Source of the DNA: CAZWUZ01 sp964637655 [NCBI: uncultured bacterium] | GTDB taxonomy: Bacteria; DAOPZR01 | Reading direction: 5' to 3' | DNA length: 5,338 nt | Assembly (NCBI GenBank): GCA_964637655.1 | Contig: CAZWUZ010000261.1 | Coordinates: 1 to 5,338, forward strand | In this document: piece by piece, positions 1 through 5,338 of the stretch | Position numbering within the stretch: position 1 is the stretch's first letter | Layout: the number at the start of each line of letters is the position of its first letter | Made by a program: the position numbers and the translations under genes | The notes under the pieces: model-generated | Told to the model about the DNA's origin: nothing | Database searches by the model: none | The model's input: only the letters and a program-made list of their open reading frames with translations

Positions 1-28
1 GCACGCACGCGGGCCGTTTTGACCATGC

Positions 29-61
29 CACTGCCTTCACCACCGGGCACTGCCTTCACCA
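29..61. repeat. Short direct repeat in the non-coding left edge
   Basis: The 14-base string CACTGCCTTCACCA occurs at 29-42 and again at 48-61, a 19-base period. The bases just after it (64-81, containing GCAGAGAACGCGGAG) resemble the degenerate 'cacgcagagaacgcggag' type of intergenic repeat seen in many proteobacterial genomes; that comparison is from memory. I see no gene in 1-226. Apart from this repeat and the palindrome at 163-199, the stretch shows nothing I can name. Confidence 0.5.
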
Positions 62-162
62 TAGCACGCAGAGAACGCGGAGCGTCTGCGCTTTGCCGGT
101 GATCGGTTTCTCGTTCGCGCTGACAGCGGAAGAAGGTTGAGGCAATAATCAGTTTCCTGACC

Positions 163-199
163 TTCCCTCACCCTGCACCCTCTCCCCGGGGGGAGAGGG
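163..199 (-). repeat. REP-like palindromic element downstream of the pyruvate kinase-like gene
   Basis: A perfect inverted repeat has arms CCCTCTCCCC (178-187) and GGGGAGAGGG (190-199) with a two-base centre. Read on the minus strand it is followed by TGCAGGGTGAGGG. The same layout, stem then CAGGGGTGAGGG, occurs at 5291-5332 on the plus strand, so both belong to one dispersed family. It lies 27 bases past the stop codon of the leftward gene. It could act as a transcription terminator or mRNA 3' stabiliser, but no clear U-tract follows, so that role is inferred. The stem itself is seen directly. Confidence 0.7.
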
Positions 200-226
200 A
201 ACTACGCCTGCTATCCTGATCTGGTG

Positions 227-1891
227 CTACTGTTTGTCGGTAGCAGTCACATACGCCTGTCTGACCGCTTCGACAGCCGCGTCCACGACAGCAGGGCGCG
301 GTAGTTTGATATTCGCCGTGCGCAGGCTGACGTCATCTGCATGTTCATCGGCCTCGACTTCTGGTATGGGCTTGGCATCTGCTTTCGGCTCGTCTTCTGC
401 TTTCGGTTTGGCTTCTGCTTCCGGTTTGGGTTCTGCTTTCGGTTTGGCTTCTGCTTTCGGTTTGGCTTCTGCTTCCGGTTCAACTTTATCTGCGACTTTC
501 GGCTCATCTTTGGCTGCGGGTTTCGCTTCGGGTTTGACCGCTGTTTTGGCTTTAGGTGCGGCATCTGCTTTCGGTTCGGCTTCTGCTTCTGGTTTGGTTT
601 CTGCTTTCGGTTCGGTTTCTGCTTTCGGTTCGGCTTCTGCTTTCGGTTTCGGCTCGGGTTTGGCCGCGGGTTGCGGTTCGATTTTGGCTTCAGTGGGATA
701 GGGATACAGCACTGCTCGTTGGGGCGTGATGATGGTGGCGGAGGTGGCTGCACGCTGGCTCAAGTCGATGATTTCCAGGCGATGCGTCGCGTTGGGGTTG
801 GCCGGGGATGGCCCGGCGATCAGCACCACCAAGCCCTCGGTCAATCCTTGTTTTTGCACCATGATCCTGGTCTGTTCGGTCCCATCCCCGGGACGCAGTG
901 CCTCATGCAGCGGCTGCACACCGAAGGAAAACTGCAGGTTCTGGCAGGTCGCCGCATCGTGACTGATCGCCGTAATCCATACCGGCAGTTTGAAACGGGC
1001 GAGCATCCGCGCTGTGTGTCCCGAAACAGTGGAGACAATGACGGCGGTCGGCGCGAGGTGCGCCACGGTCTGCTGCACGTGGTGGGAAATGATATCCGCC
1101 AGGGGAACCGTATGCTCACGATCGAAATCGGCGAAGATTTGATGCAGGCGGCCATCAAGGCGATGCGGCTCGGTGGCGGCCGCGATCCTGACGAGCATGC
1201 TCACCGCGGCGACCGCGAACCTTCCCGTCGCCGTTTCGGCGGACAGCATGACGCCATCGGTGCCGTCGAGGATGACATTGGCCACCGCGGTGGCTTCAGC
1301 CCGCGTGGGGCGCTGATGGTCCACCATCGATTCCAGCATTGGCGTCGCGGTGATCACCGGTTTCCCCAGCAGGTTGGCCTTGTACAGCAGCTGTTTCTGG
1401 CTGACAGCACTGTTTTCCAGGGGGAGTTCCCCATCCCATTCGCCGCGCGCCATGATGATCCCGTCGACGGCCTGCAGAATCTCATTGCTGTGGTCAGACG
1501 CGCCGGCCTGTTCGATGTTGGCAAAGATGAACGGGTGATAGCCCCGTGCCGCCGCCGCCTGACGCAAGGCGTCGACCGCAAACCGGGTCTTGACGCCTGA
1601 CTGGCTGACTGCATCAACCCCGCCGGCCAGCGCGGCTTGCAGGCAGGCATCGTCGTGTTCGCCCAACGCGCCGCCCCCCAGATCAGCAAGGATAGCCAGG
1701 CGTTTGCCGGCTGAGGCGGCCGCACCGCGCAGATGGTCGATCACCCCGGCATGCCGGGAATAATCTCCACCGGCATACTTGAGGCGGGCGACATTCATCC
1801 CGGCCTGCAGCAGTTGGCGCATGATTTCGGGCGAGTCGGATGACGGTCCAATGGTACAGACGATTTTTGTTTTGCAGGCTGCCGGTGACAT
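227..1891 (-). CDS. Lid-less pyruvate kinase homologue, probable pseudoenzyme, with Lys/Pro/Ala/Glu repeat tail
   Basis: This is a 554-residue protein whose first ~385 residues match pyruvate kinase. The N-terminus (KTKIVCTIGPSSDS), the NVARL strand, ITATPMLESM, RPTRAEATAVAN, LDGTDGVMLSAETA and an alpha/beta C-terminal domain (about residues 262-380) are all recognisable. The B domain, about 100 residues that normally follow the DTKGPEIR segment, is absent: ILADLGGG (around residue 70) runs almost directly into the next barrel helix. Key residues have changed: NFSHG is KYAGG (38-42), losing the Asn and Ser of the potassium site; the catalytic Lys before IEN is Asn (FANIEQ, N125); and the Mg-binding Asp of ARGD is Glu (E151). 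The metal-binding Glu (E127), R36 and T183 remain. Residues ~400-511 are a polyampholyte repeat, followed by a short unknown C-terminus. Normal PEP-to-ADP transfer is unlikely; a regulatory or scaffold role is inference. The start is taken at 1891 because AAGGAG lies six bases upstream. An ATG at 1906 is in frame but has no ribosome site and would place AAGGAG inside the gene. Confidence 0.85.
   Translation of the reverse strand: MSPAACKTKIVCTIGPSSDSPEIMRQLLQAGMNVARLKYAGGDYSRHAGVIDHLRGAAASAGKRLAILADLGGGALGEHDDACLQAALAGGVDAVSQSGVKTRFAVDALRQAAAARGYHPFIFANIEQAGASDHSNEILQAVDGIIMARGEWDGELPLENSAVSQKQLLYKANLLGKPVITATPMLESMVDHQRPTRAEATAVANVILDGTDGVMLSAETATGRFAVAAVSMLVRIAAATEPHRLDGRLHQIFADFDREHTVPLADIISHHVQQTVAHLAPTAVIVSTVSGHTARMLARFKLPVWITAISHDAATCQNLQFSFGVQPLHEALRPGDGTEQTRIMVQKQGLTEGLVVLIAGPSPANPNATHRLEIIDLSQRAATSATIITPQRAVLYPYPTEAKIEPQPAAKPEPKPKAEAEPKAETEPKAETKPEAEAEPKADAAPKAKTAVKPEAKPAAKDEPKVADKVEPEAEAKPKAEAKPKAEPKPEAEAKPKAEDEPKADAKPIPEVEADEHADDVSLRTANIKLPRPAVVDAAVEAVRQAYVTATDKQ
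371..660 (-). repeat. 18-base tandem repeat encoding AEAKPK-type hexapeptides
   Basis: The plus strand repeats a unit close to TTCGGTTTGGCTTCTGCT many times with single-base variants. Read as the minus-strand gene it gives degenerate hexapeptides such as AEAKPK, AEPKAE and AETKPE. The unit is a multiple of three, so gain or loss of copies keeps the frame. The encoded segment is rich in Lys, Glu, Pro and Ala with nearly balanced charge, which predicts an extended flexible linker or tail. The array is interrupted by less regular stretches around 475-545. Confidence 0.9.
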
Positions 1892-1897
1892 GGTGTT

Positions 1898-1903
1898 CTC
1901 CTT
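1898..1903 (-). promoter_or_regulatory. Ribosome binding site that sets the start of the pyruvate kinase-like gene
   Basis: AAGGAG on the minus strand is six bases from the ATG at 1891. It overlaps codons 2 and 3 of the longer frame that begins at 1906, so the 1891 start is preferred. Confidence 0.75.
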
Positions 1904-1977
1904 CATCGCATAACGCCGTAAAGCACAGTCATCCGCGTCTGCTTCGCCAGGATCCTTGCTGCGCTGGCGCGCGAACG

Positions 1978-2382
1978 CTACGCGGCGAAGTAGTGGCGCA
2001 CCTTTGCCGCAACCTGGTAATTCGACAGTTTGCCGGCGGTTTCCACCGCGACGATGCGGCTGCCGTAGATCTTTTTCACCAGGCGTTTTTTCAGTTCACC
2101 CTTGGCTTCGCCGGGCCCGCAGATCATGATGGCTTCCGCCGCGCCAAGACACGCAATAACCGCATCGTAAAAGCCGTTGCGATGGGCGGTGACGATCCGC
2201 TGCCGGCGGTCGTCGGCCGGCACCTTCTGCGCTTCGTAACGTCCGTGGCGGGGTGACTCGTCGGCATGGTGACGCTGCTTTTCCGCCTGCACGACCAACA
2301 CGCCTGCCTGTTCACCTTTGTCCGAAACCAGCACGACCACTGCCTTGCTGTGATCGATCCACAAACCCGCTTGTTTTTTCAT
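1978..2382 (-). CDS. eRF1-like (baeRF-type) translation-related protein, small
   Basis: This is a 134-residue protein. It opens with a beta-strand segment, AGLWIDHSKAVVVLV (5-19), like the RNase H-fold second domain of bacterial eRF1/Pelota relatives. Its second half (about 70-132) has the pattern FYDAVIACL, AEAIMICGPGEAKGEL (GPGEAK at 89-94), then RIVAVETAGKLSNYQVAAKVRHYF, which resembles eRF1 domain 3. A His/Arg-rich, charged middle (38-62) joins the two. Such proteins are often annotated as hypothetical, 'translational machinery' or host-attachment-like. They are suspected ribosome-binding factors, but their role is mostly untested. No GGQ peptide-release motif is visible, so release activity is not suggested. 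It sits 62 bases after the CsbD-like gene and 86 bases before the pyruvate kinase-like gene on the same strand, which fits an operon. The family placement is from memory and moderate in certainty; the gene itself is clear. Confidence 0.8.
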   Translation of the reverse strand: MKKQAGLWIDHSKAVVVLVSDKGEQAGVLVVQAEKQRHHADESPRHGRYEAQKVPADDRRQRIVTAHRNGFYDAVIACLGAAEAIMICGPGEAKGELKKRLVKKIYGSRIVAVETAGKLSNYQVAAKVRHYFAA

Positions 2383-2388
2383 GCTCCG

Positions 2389-2394
2389 CTCCTT
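2389..2394 (-). promoter_or_regulatory. Ribosome binding site of the eRF1-like gene
   Basis: AAGGAG on the minus strand is six bases before the ATG at 2382, within AAAAGGAG. It supports this start. Confidence 0.8.
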
Positions 2395-2444
2395 TTGGCG
2401 TGAATGCCCGCAGCACCCGACCGCAGTTGTTCGACGCGTGCCGG

Positions 2445-2639
2445 CTATTCCGCTCCCGACACTGAGCGTCTGCCCGCGCCGGTTGCGCGGCGCGACCAGC
2501 GCTGCGTCGTTTCAGCGACGTGCCTGACCCAGCCGACTGCCTGATCGGTCTTGCCCTGCCGGCGCAACCTGCTGCTGGCGATCAGCACTCCAGTCGCCTC
2601 CTCGAGACGCCCCTTGAAAATGTCAAGTTTGCCGCGCAT
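2445..2639 (-). CDS. CsbD-like small stress protein
   Basis: This is a 64-residue protein. The segment FKGRLEEATGVLI (8-20) followed by RLRRQGKTDQAVGWVRHVAE (24-43) matches the CsbD pattern: KGR/KxEEATG, a short turn, then a second helix with EGKxDQAxGKV. CsbD-family proteins are small, hydrophilic and general-stress induced (sigma-B dependent in Bacillus); their biochemical role is unknown. The C-terminus (44-64) is Arg/Ser/Thr-rich and less conserved. The start at 2639 is chosen because GGGAGGA lies eight bases upstream. The same frame stays open far upstream, to 3716, but that part is antisense to the phosphatase-GDPD gene and shows no protein-like features. It is the promoter-proximal gene of the leftward cluster, with a candidate promoter at 2685-2717. 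CsbD proteins are short and low in information, so the family call is good but not certain. Confidence 0.75.
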   Translation of the reverse strand: MRGKLDIFKGRLEEATGVLIASSRLRRQGKTDQAVGWVRHVAETTQRWSRRATGAGRRSVSGAE

Positions 2640-2647
2640 CGAACTGT

Positions 2648-2654
2648 TCCTCCC
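2648..2654 (-). promoter_or_regulatory. Ribosome binding site that sets the start of the CsbD-like gene
   Basis: GGGAGGA on the minus strand is eight bases before the ATG at 2639. This strong site marks the true start within a much longer open frame. Confidence 0.75.
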
Positions 2655-2684
2655 GTTGCCCTGCTGCGGATTGCCTGCTTCAAC

Positions 2685-2717
2685 AGTATACGCGTGGCCT
2701 GGGATGCTCACCATTGG
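2685..2717 (-). promoter_or_regulatory. Candidate promoter of the leftward cluster
   Basis: On the minus strand CCAATGGTG (2717-2709) is followed after 17 bases by GTATACT (2691-2685). TATACT is a good -10 hexamer. With a 17-base spacer the -35 position reads TGGTGA, a weak match to TTGACA, so an activator or alternative sigma factor may be needed. Predicted transcription would begin near 2678, leaving a leader of about 40 bases before the ATG at 2639. The same composite motif occurs on the opposite strand at 2826-2858. Confidence 0.6.
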
Positions 2718-2825
2718 CAAAGCGCGCTTCTGCCTGACTCTTTTCCGCATCAGCCACCGGTCGGCGTGGAGCCGCCATGACCGGTTCGTCCGCTGCGGAA
2801 CTGCGTCAGCATTTTGCGTCAAGCG

Positions 2826-2858
2826 CCAATGGTGTCGCCTTAGGGCTGCGGGTATACT
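2826..2858 (+). promoter_or_regulatory. Candidate promoter of the phosphatase-GDPD gene
   Basis: CCAATGGTG (2826-2834), 17 bases, then GTATACT (2852-2858). The motif and spacing are identical to the minus-strand element at 2685-2717. With a 17-base spacer the -35 position reads TGGTGT. Transcription would start near 2865, about 40 bases before the ATG at 2904. A direct repeat TGCGTCA (2802-2808 and 2815-2821) lies just upstream and could be an activator site; that is speculative. Confidence 0.6.
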
Positions 2859-2887
2859 TGGCTGGTAAACAGTTTGCCGCCATACCC

Positions 2888-2893
2888 GGAAGG
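2888..2893 (+). promoter_or_regulatory. Ribosome binding site of the phosphatase-GDPD gene
   Basis: GGAAGG is ten bases before the ATG at 2904. It lies inside the longer frame that would begin at TTG 2874, so it favours the ATG, after which a normal signal peptide begins at once. Confidence 0.6.
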
Positions 2894-2903
2894 CGATGAC
2901 CCG

Positions 2904-5249
2904 ATGCAATGGTTGCGCGCGACAATAGTCATCACTACCGTTACCCTCGCACTGATAGCGGTGACACCGCTCTGCGTTAGCGCGGCGGCGGCGCCACCGC
3001 AATGTGCCGAACGCCTGCACCGGTCCGGCCTGCACATGCTGGGGCGGGTCCATGCCGGCCTCTACCGCGGCAGTGCGCCGGAGGGCGAAGATGGCTACGC
3101 AGCACTGCGCGAGCTGGGCATCAAAACCGTCATCACCCTGCGCCCGGGCAGCGGCGAACCGGAACTGGCGGCACAGTTCGGGATGGCGCACATCATCATC
3201 CCGATGTTCCCCGAACGGCCGCCGACACTGTGCCAGCAGCGGCAGTTCCTCTCCCTCGTGACCGACACCGGCTTGTGGCCGATCTATGTGCATTGCGCAC
3301 GCGGACGCGACCGCACGGGCGTCATGCTGGCCCTCTACCGGGTGCGTGTTGACGGCTGGACCCGGGCGGCGGCAATCGCGGAAATGGAACGGTTCGGGCA
3401 TTCGCACCGCGAATATCCGACGCTGGAGGATTTCATCAGTGTGCTGCCGGAAGATGCAACTGTCGACTGTCCGGCAGCCATGCCGCAATTGTGCGGCATC
3501 GAGTTCGTCGGGCATCGCGGCTTTTCCGCGCGCTACCCGGAAAACACGCTGCTGGCCATCGAGGAAGCGTTCCGGCGCGGTGTCAAGTATTGTGAAATCG
3601 ACGTCAATGTCACCCGCGACGACGTCTATGTGCTTTTTCACGACCAGCCGACCATGTACCGCACTTCCAGCGGACATGACTACATCCAGTTGACCCGCTA
3701 TGCCGACCTGCAGCAACTTGATTTCGGCGCATGGAAGGGTGCGGAATTCGCCGGCACTCCGGTAACGACCCTGCGCGAGGCCATGCTGCTGGCGGAAAAG
3801 TACGACGCGTATCTGTATCTTGACACCAAGCGGTATCGTCCTGACCTCATGGGCATGCTGCTACGCGAGACGGGGGTCAACCCCAACCGGATATTGCCCT
3901 CGCTTTCGACCCTCGCCAAGGCCATTGAATTCAGAAAGTATTGCCCGGACTCGCCGTGGGTCTGGTTTGGCGGACTGCCCGAAGACCCGAACGACGACAA
4001 CTGGTACGCCGAGCGCATTGCCCTGGGCTGCACGATATTCGAATGTTATTATTCCAAGGCACTCGACAACAGCGATACCTTCCAGATATTCCGCACCAAG
4101 GTGCATGAGGCAGGGGCGAAAATCTGGGTTTTTGCCGTCAATACCGAAACTGAGGCGCTGGCGCTGGCGGAAGTCGGAGTTGACGGGATAGAAACTGACA
4201 ATGCGGTTACCCTGAGCAGATACTTTCAGGAACTGTGCGCGGCTGACACCTTCGCGGTTCAGCCCGCGCCGCGCCGTGCCACCGCCGAACACCTGACCAC
4301 CGCCAATTATCTGTTTGACCGGCCCGACCTGTTTGGCACCGGCATCGGCAGCCAGCTCAGGCCGCTGGCCTATTATGACACGACAATCATGCAGCCCGTC
4401 GCTTTCGGGACGACTGAGCAGTTCGGCATTGCCCCGCTTGACGGGAATATGGTGACGGTGATGGCCGTGCCGGCGTTCAATCCGCACAACGGCTTGATGC
4501 TGTTCCCGAATTTTCTGCCCTGCCTGGAAGAGGATCTGCACTACGATTATACCGTCGTATTCGACCTGTATATCCCCGCCGGCGCGGATACCGGGATCGC
4601 CAGCCTGCTGCAAACCGATCCGGAGAACACCAACGATGGTGATCTGTTCATTGACCGGCAAAAGGGAATTGGTATCGCCAATGAATATCATGGCACCATT
4701 GCCACAGACACCTGGTATCGCCTGGCGGTGGCGGTCAGCCGCACCGCCATCAGGAACTACCTCAACGGCACCTTTATCGGCGAGAATGCGATATCCGGCG
4801 GCAGGTGGGCGGTCTATAACACCTTCCCGGGCGGGCAGAATCAGGGGTTTCTGCTGTTTGCCGATGACGACAATGAAACCTTCGAGTTCTATGTCCATGC
4901 CGTGCAGGTGCGGAACTATGCCATTCCGGCGCGCGAGGTGGCGCACCTTGGTCGCGCGACCGCCGCGGGTATTCCGCTCAACAACACGGGCATCTACCAC
5001 GTCACCATGAGCGGGGAAACCGGCAACGGCAGCATTGTAAACTGGGATGACCATACCATCACCACCACCTTCCCGGCGGAGTATGATGTAGCCAACGTGG
5101 CCGTTGCTTTCAGCACTTCGTATGGCGCGACTGCCTCGGTGCGTCCGGGCAGCACCATGGATTTGCGGGCGGCATCCAGCCGCATCGTTATCACCGCGCA
5201 GGACGGCATAACGCAGACCGCCTGGCAACTGCTGCCGGTGCGGCAGTAG
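2904..5249 (+). CDS. Exported fusion: HCX5R phosphatase, glycerophosphodiester phosphodiesterase, LamG-like and C-terminal beta domain
   Basis: This is a 781-residue protein. Residues 1-30 form a Sec signal peptide (R5, hydrophobic core 7-25, probable cleavage near VSA-A at 27), so it acts in the periplasm or outside. Residues ~45-180 are a dual-specificity-type phosphatase: LYRGSAPEG, IKTVITLRPG, and the P-loop HCARGRDRTG with catalytic C131 and R137. Residues ~199-441 are a GDPD barrel: GHRG (203-206), PENT (212-215), EIDVNVT (E231, D233), FHD (H246, D247), LDTK (D307, K309) and GVDGIETDN. This family hydrolyses glycerophosphodiesters to glycerol 3-phosphate and an alcohol. Residues ~500-690 look like a LamG/ConA-type jellyroll (DGDLFIDRQKGIGI, YHGTIATDTWYRLAV, NGTFIGEN, LLFADDDNETFE), probably for binding a surface or glycan. 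Residues ~695-781 form a small Ig-like beta module ending ITAQDGITQTAWQLLPV. Both enzyme motifs are intact; the usual metal-site Glu of IExK is Asp here. A TTG start at 2874 is possible but less likely. The true substrate is unknown. Confidence 0.9.
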   Translation: MQWLRATIVITTVTLALIAVTPLCVSAAAAPPQCAERLHRSGLHMLGRVHAGLYRGSAPEGEDGYAALRELGIKTVITLRPGSGEPELAAQFGMAHIIIPMFPERPPTLCQQRQFLSLVTDTGLWPIYVHCARGRDRTGVMLALYRVRVDGWTRAAAIAEMERFGHSHREYPTLEDFISVLPEDATVDCPAAMPQLCGIEFVGHRGFSARYPENTLLAIEEAFRRGVKYCEIDVNVTRDDVYVLFHDQPTMYRTSSGHDYIQLTRYADLQQLDFGAWKGAEFAGTPVTTLREAMLLAEKYDAYLYLDTKRYRPDLMGMLLRETGVNPNRILPSLSTLAKAIEFRKYCPDSPWVWFGGLPEDPNDDNWYAERIALGCTIFECYYSKALDNSDTFQIFRTKVHEAGAKIWVFAVNTETEALALAEVGVDGIETDNAVTLSRYFQELCAADTFAVQPAPRRATAEHLTTANYLFDRPDLFGTGIGSQLRPLAYYDTTIMQPVAFGTTEQFGIAPLDGNMVTVMAVPAFNPHNGLMLFPNFLPCLEEDLHYDYTVVFDLYIPAGADTGIASLLQTDPENTNDGDLFIDRQKGIGIANEYHGTIATDTWYRLAVAVSRTAIRNYLNGTFIGENAISGGRWAVYNTFPGGQNQGFLLFADDDNETFEFYVHAVQVRNYAIPAREVAHLGRATAAGIPLNNTGIYHVTMSGETGNGSIVNWDDHTITTTFPAEYDVANVAVAFSTSYGATASVRPGSTMDLRAASSRIVITAQDGITQTAWQLLPVRQ

Positions 5250-5286
5250 CCGGCTGCCCGTCGGAAACAACAACTGCTCGTATCTA

Positions 5287-5336
5287 TTCACCCTCTCCCG
5301 CTGCCTGCAGTGGGAGAGGGCAGGGGTGAGGGTGAA
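5287..5336 (+). repeat. REP-like palindromic element downstream of the phosphatase-GDPD gene
   Basis: The arms CCCTCTCCC (5291-5299) and GGGAGAGGG (5312-5320) can extend through CTGC/GCAG to a 4-base loop at about 5304-5307. An outer alternative pairing, TTCACCCTC (5287-5295) with GAGGGTGAA (5328-5336), is also possible. The element begins 37 bases after the stop codon. It is the same family and the same gene-relative orientation as the element at 163-199. A terminator-like or mRNA-end role is inferred; no U-tract is visible beyond the four A bases at the window edge. Confidence 0.75.
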
Positions 5337-5338
5337 AA

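Noticed and set aside
371-660. Tandem repeats considered as a CRISPR array
   Set aside because: Units are 18 bases, contiguous and coding, with no unique spacers.
341-1600. Plus-strand frame with FRFGFC repeats
   Set aside because: It is the complement of the repeat tail and kinase fold of the minus-strand gene. The aromatic/Cys repeats are a by-product of the 18-base unit.
1848-1855. CCAATGGT copy resembling the shared promoter element
   Set aside because: It is the complement of the TIGPS codons of the kinase fold, and no TATACT follows at the right distance.
1949-1973. Inverted repeat CGCCAG/CTGGCG between the eRF1-like and kinase-like genes
   Set aside because: Only six pairs with a 13-base loop and no U-tract, so it is too weak to call a terminator within the cluster.
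2802-2821. TGCGTCA direct repeat considered as a PhoB box
   Set aside because: The 13-base period and sequence do not fit the PhoB box (CTGTCAT-type units with an 11-base period), so only a generic activator site could be suggested.
2640-3716. Long minus-strand frame upstream of the CsbD-like start
   Set aside because: It is antisense to the phosphatase-GDPD gene, its composition (rich in His, Arg, Ala, Gln and Cys) is not protein-like, and the strong ribosome site points to the start at 2639.
3861-5291. 476-residue minus-strand frame opposite the GDPD and LamG regions
   Set aside because: No recognisable domain or ribosome site. The opposite strand carries clear GDPD and LamG motifs over the same bases, so this is a high-GC shadow.

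Overview
The window looks like chromosomal DNA from a GC-rich Gram-negative bacterium, most likely a gamma- or betaproteobacterium. This rests on base composition, clear AGGAG-type ribosome binding sites, a Sec-exported enzyme, and CCCTCTCCC/GGGAGAGGG inverted-repeat elements of the kind common in those groups. The assignment is inference and no species is claimed.

Layout: four genes form two divergent transcription units around a control region at 2640-2903. Leftward (minus strand) come a 64-residue CsbD-like stress protein (2445-2639), a 134-residue protein resembling the bacterial eRF1-like (baeRF) family (1978-2382), and a 554-residue pyruvate kinase homologue (227-1891). The kinase homologue has lost the whole B (lid) domain and several catalytic residues, and carries a long hexapeptide-repeat tail of Lys, Pro, Ala and Glu. 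Rightward (plus strand) is one large gene (2904-5249) for an exported 781-residue protein. Its domain order is signal peptide, Cys-based (HCX5R) phosphatase, glycerophosphodiester phosphodiesterase (GDPD), LamG-like jellyroll, and a small C-terminal beta domain.

The control region holds an unexpected signal. The same composite element, CCAATGGTG then 17 bases then GTATACT, occurs once on each strand. Each copy ends in a good -10 hexamer about 45 bases before the start codon of its divergent gene. This suggests that the leftward cluster and the secreted phosphoesterase answer to the same sigma factor or activator.

The locus is bracketed by two copies of one palindromic repeat, at 163-199 and 5287-5336. 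Each lies just downstream of the last gene of its unit and in the same orientation relative to that gene. They probably act as 3'-end or terminator-like structures.

The best candidates for undescribed biology are the lid-less pyruvate kinase pseudoenzyme in a stress-type cluster, the two-phosphoesterase fusion, and the shared divergent promoter element that links them. The other listed open frames overlapping these genes look like high-GC shadows.
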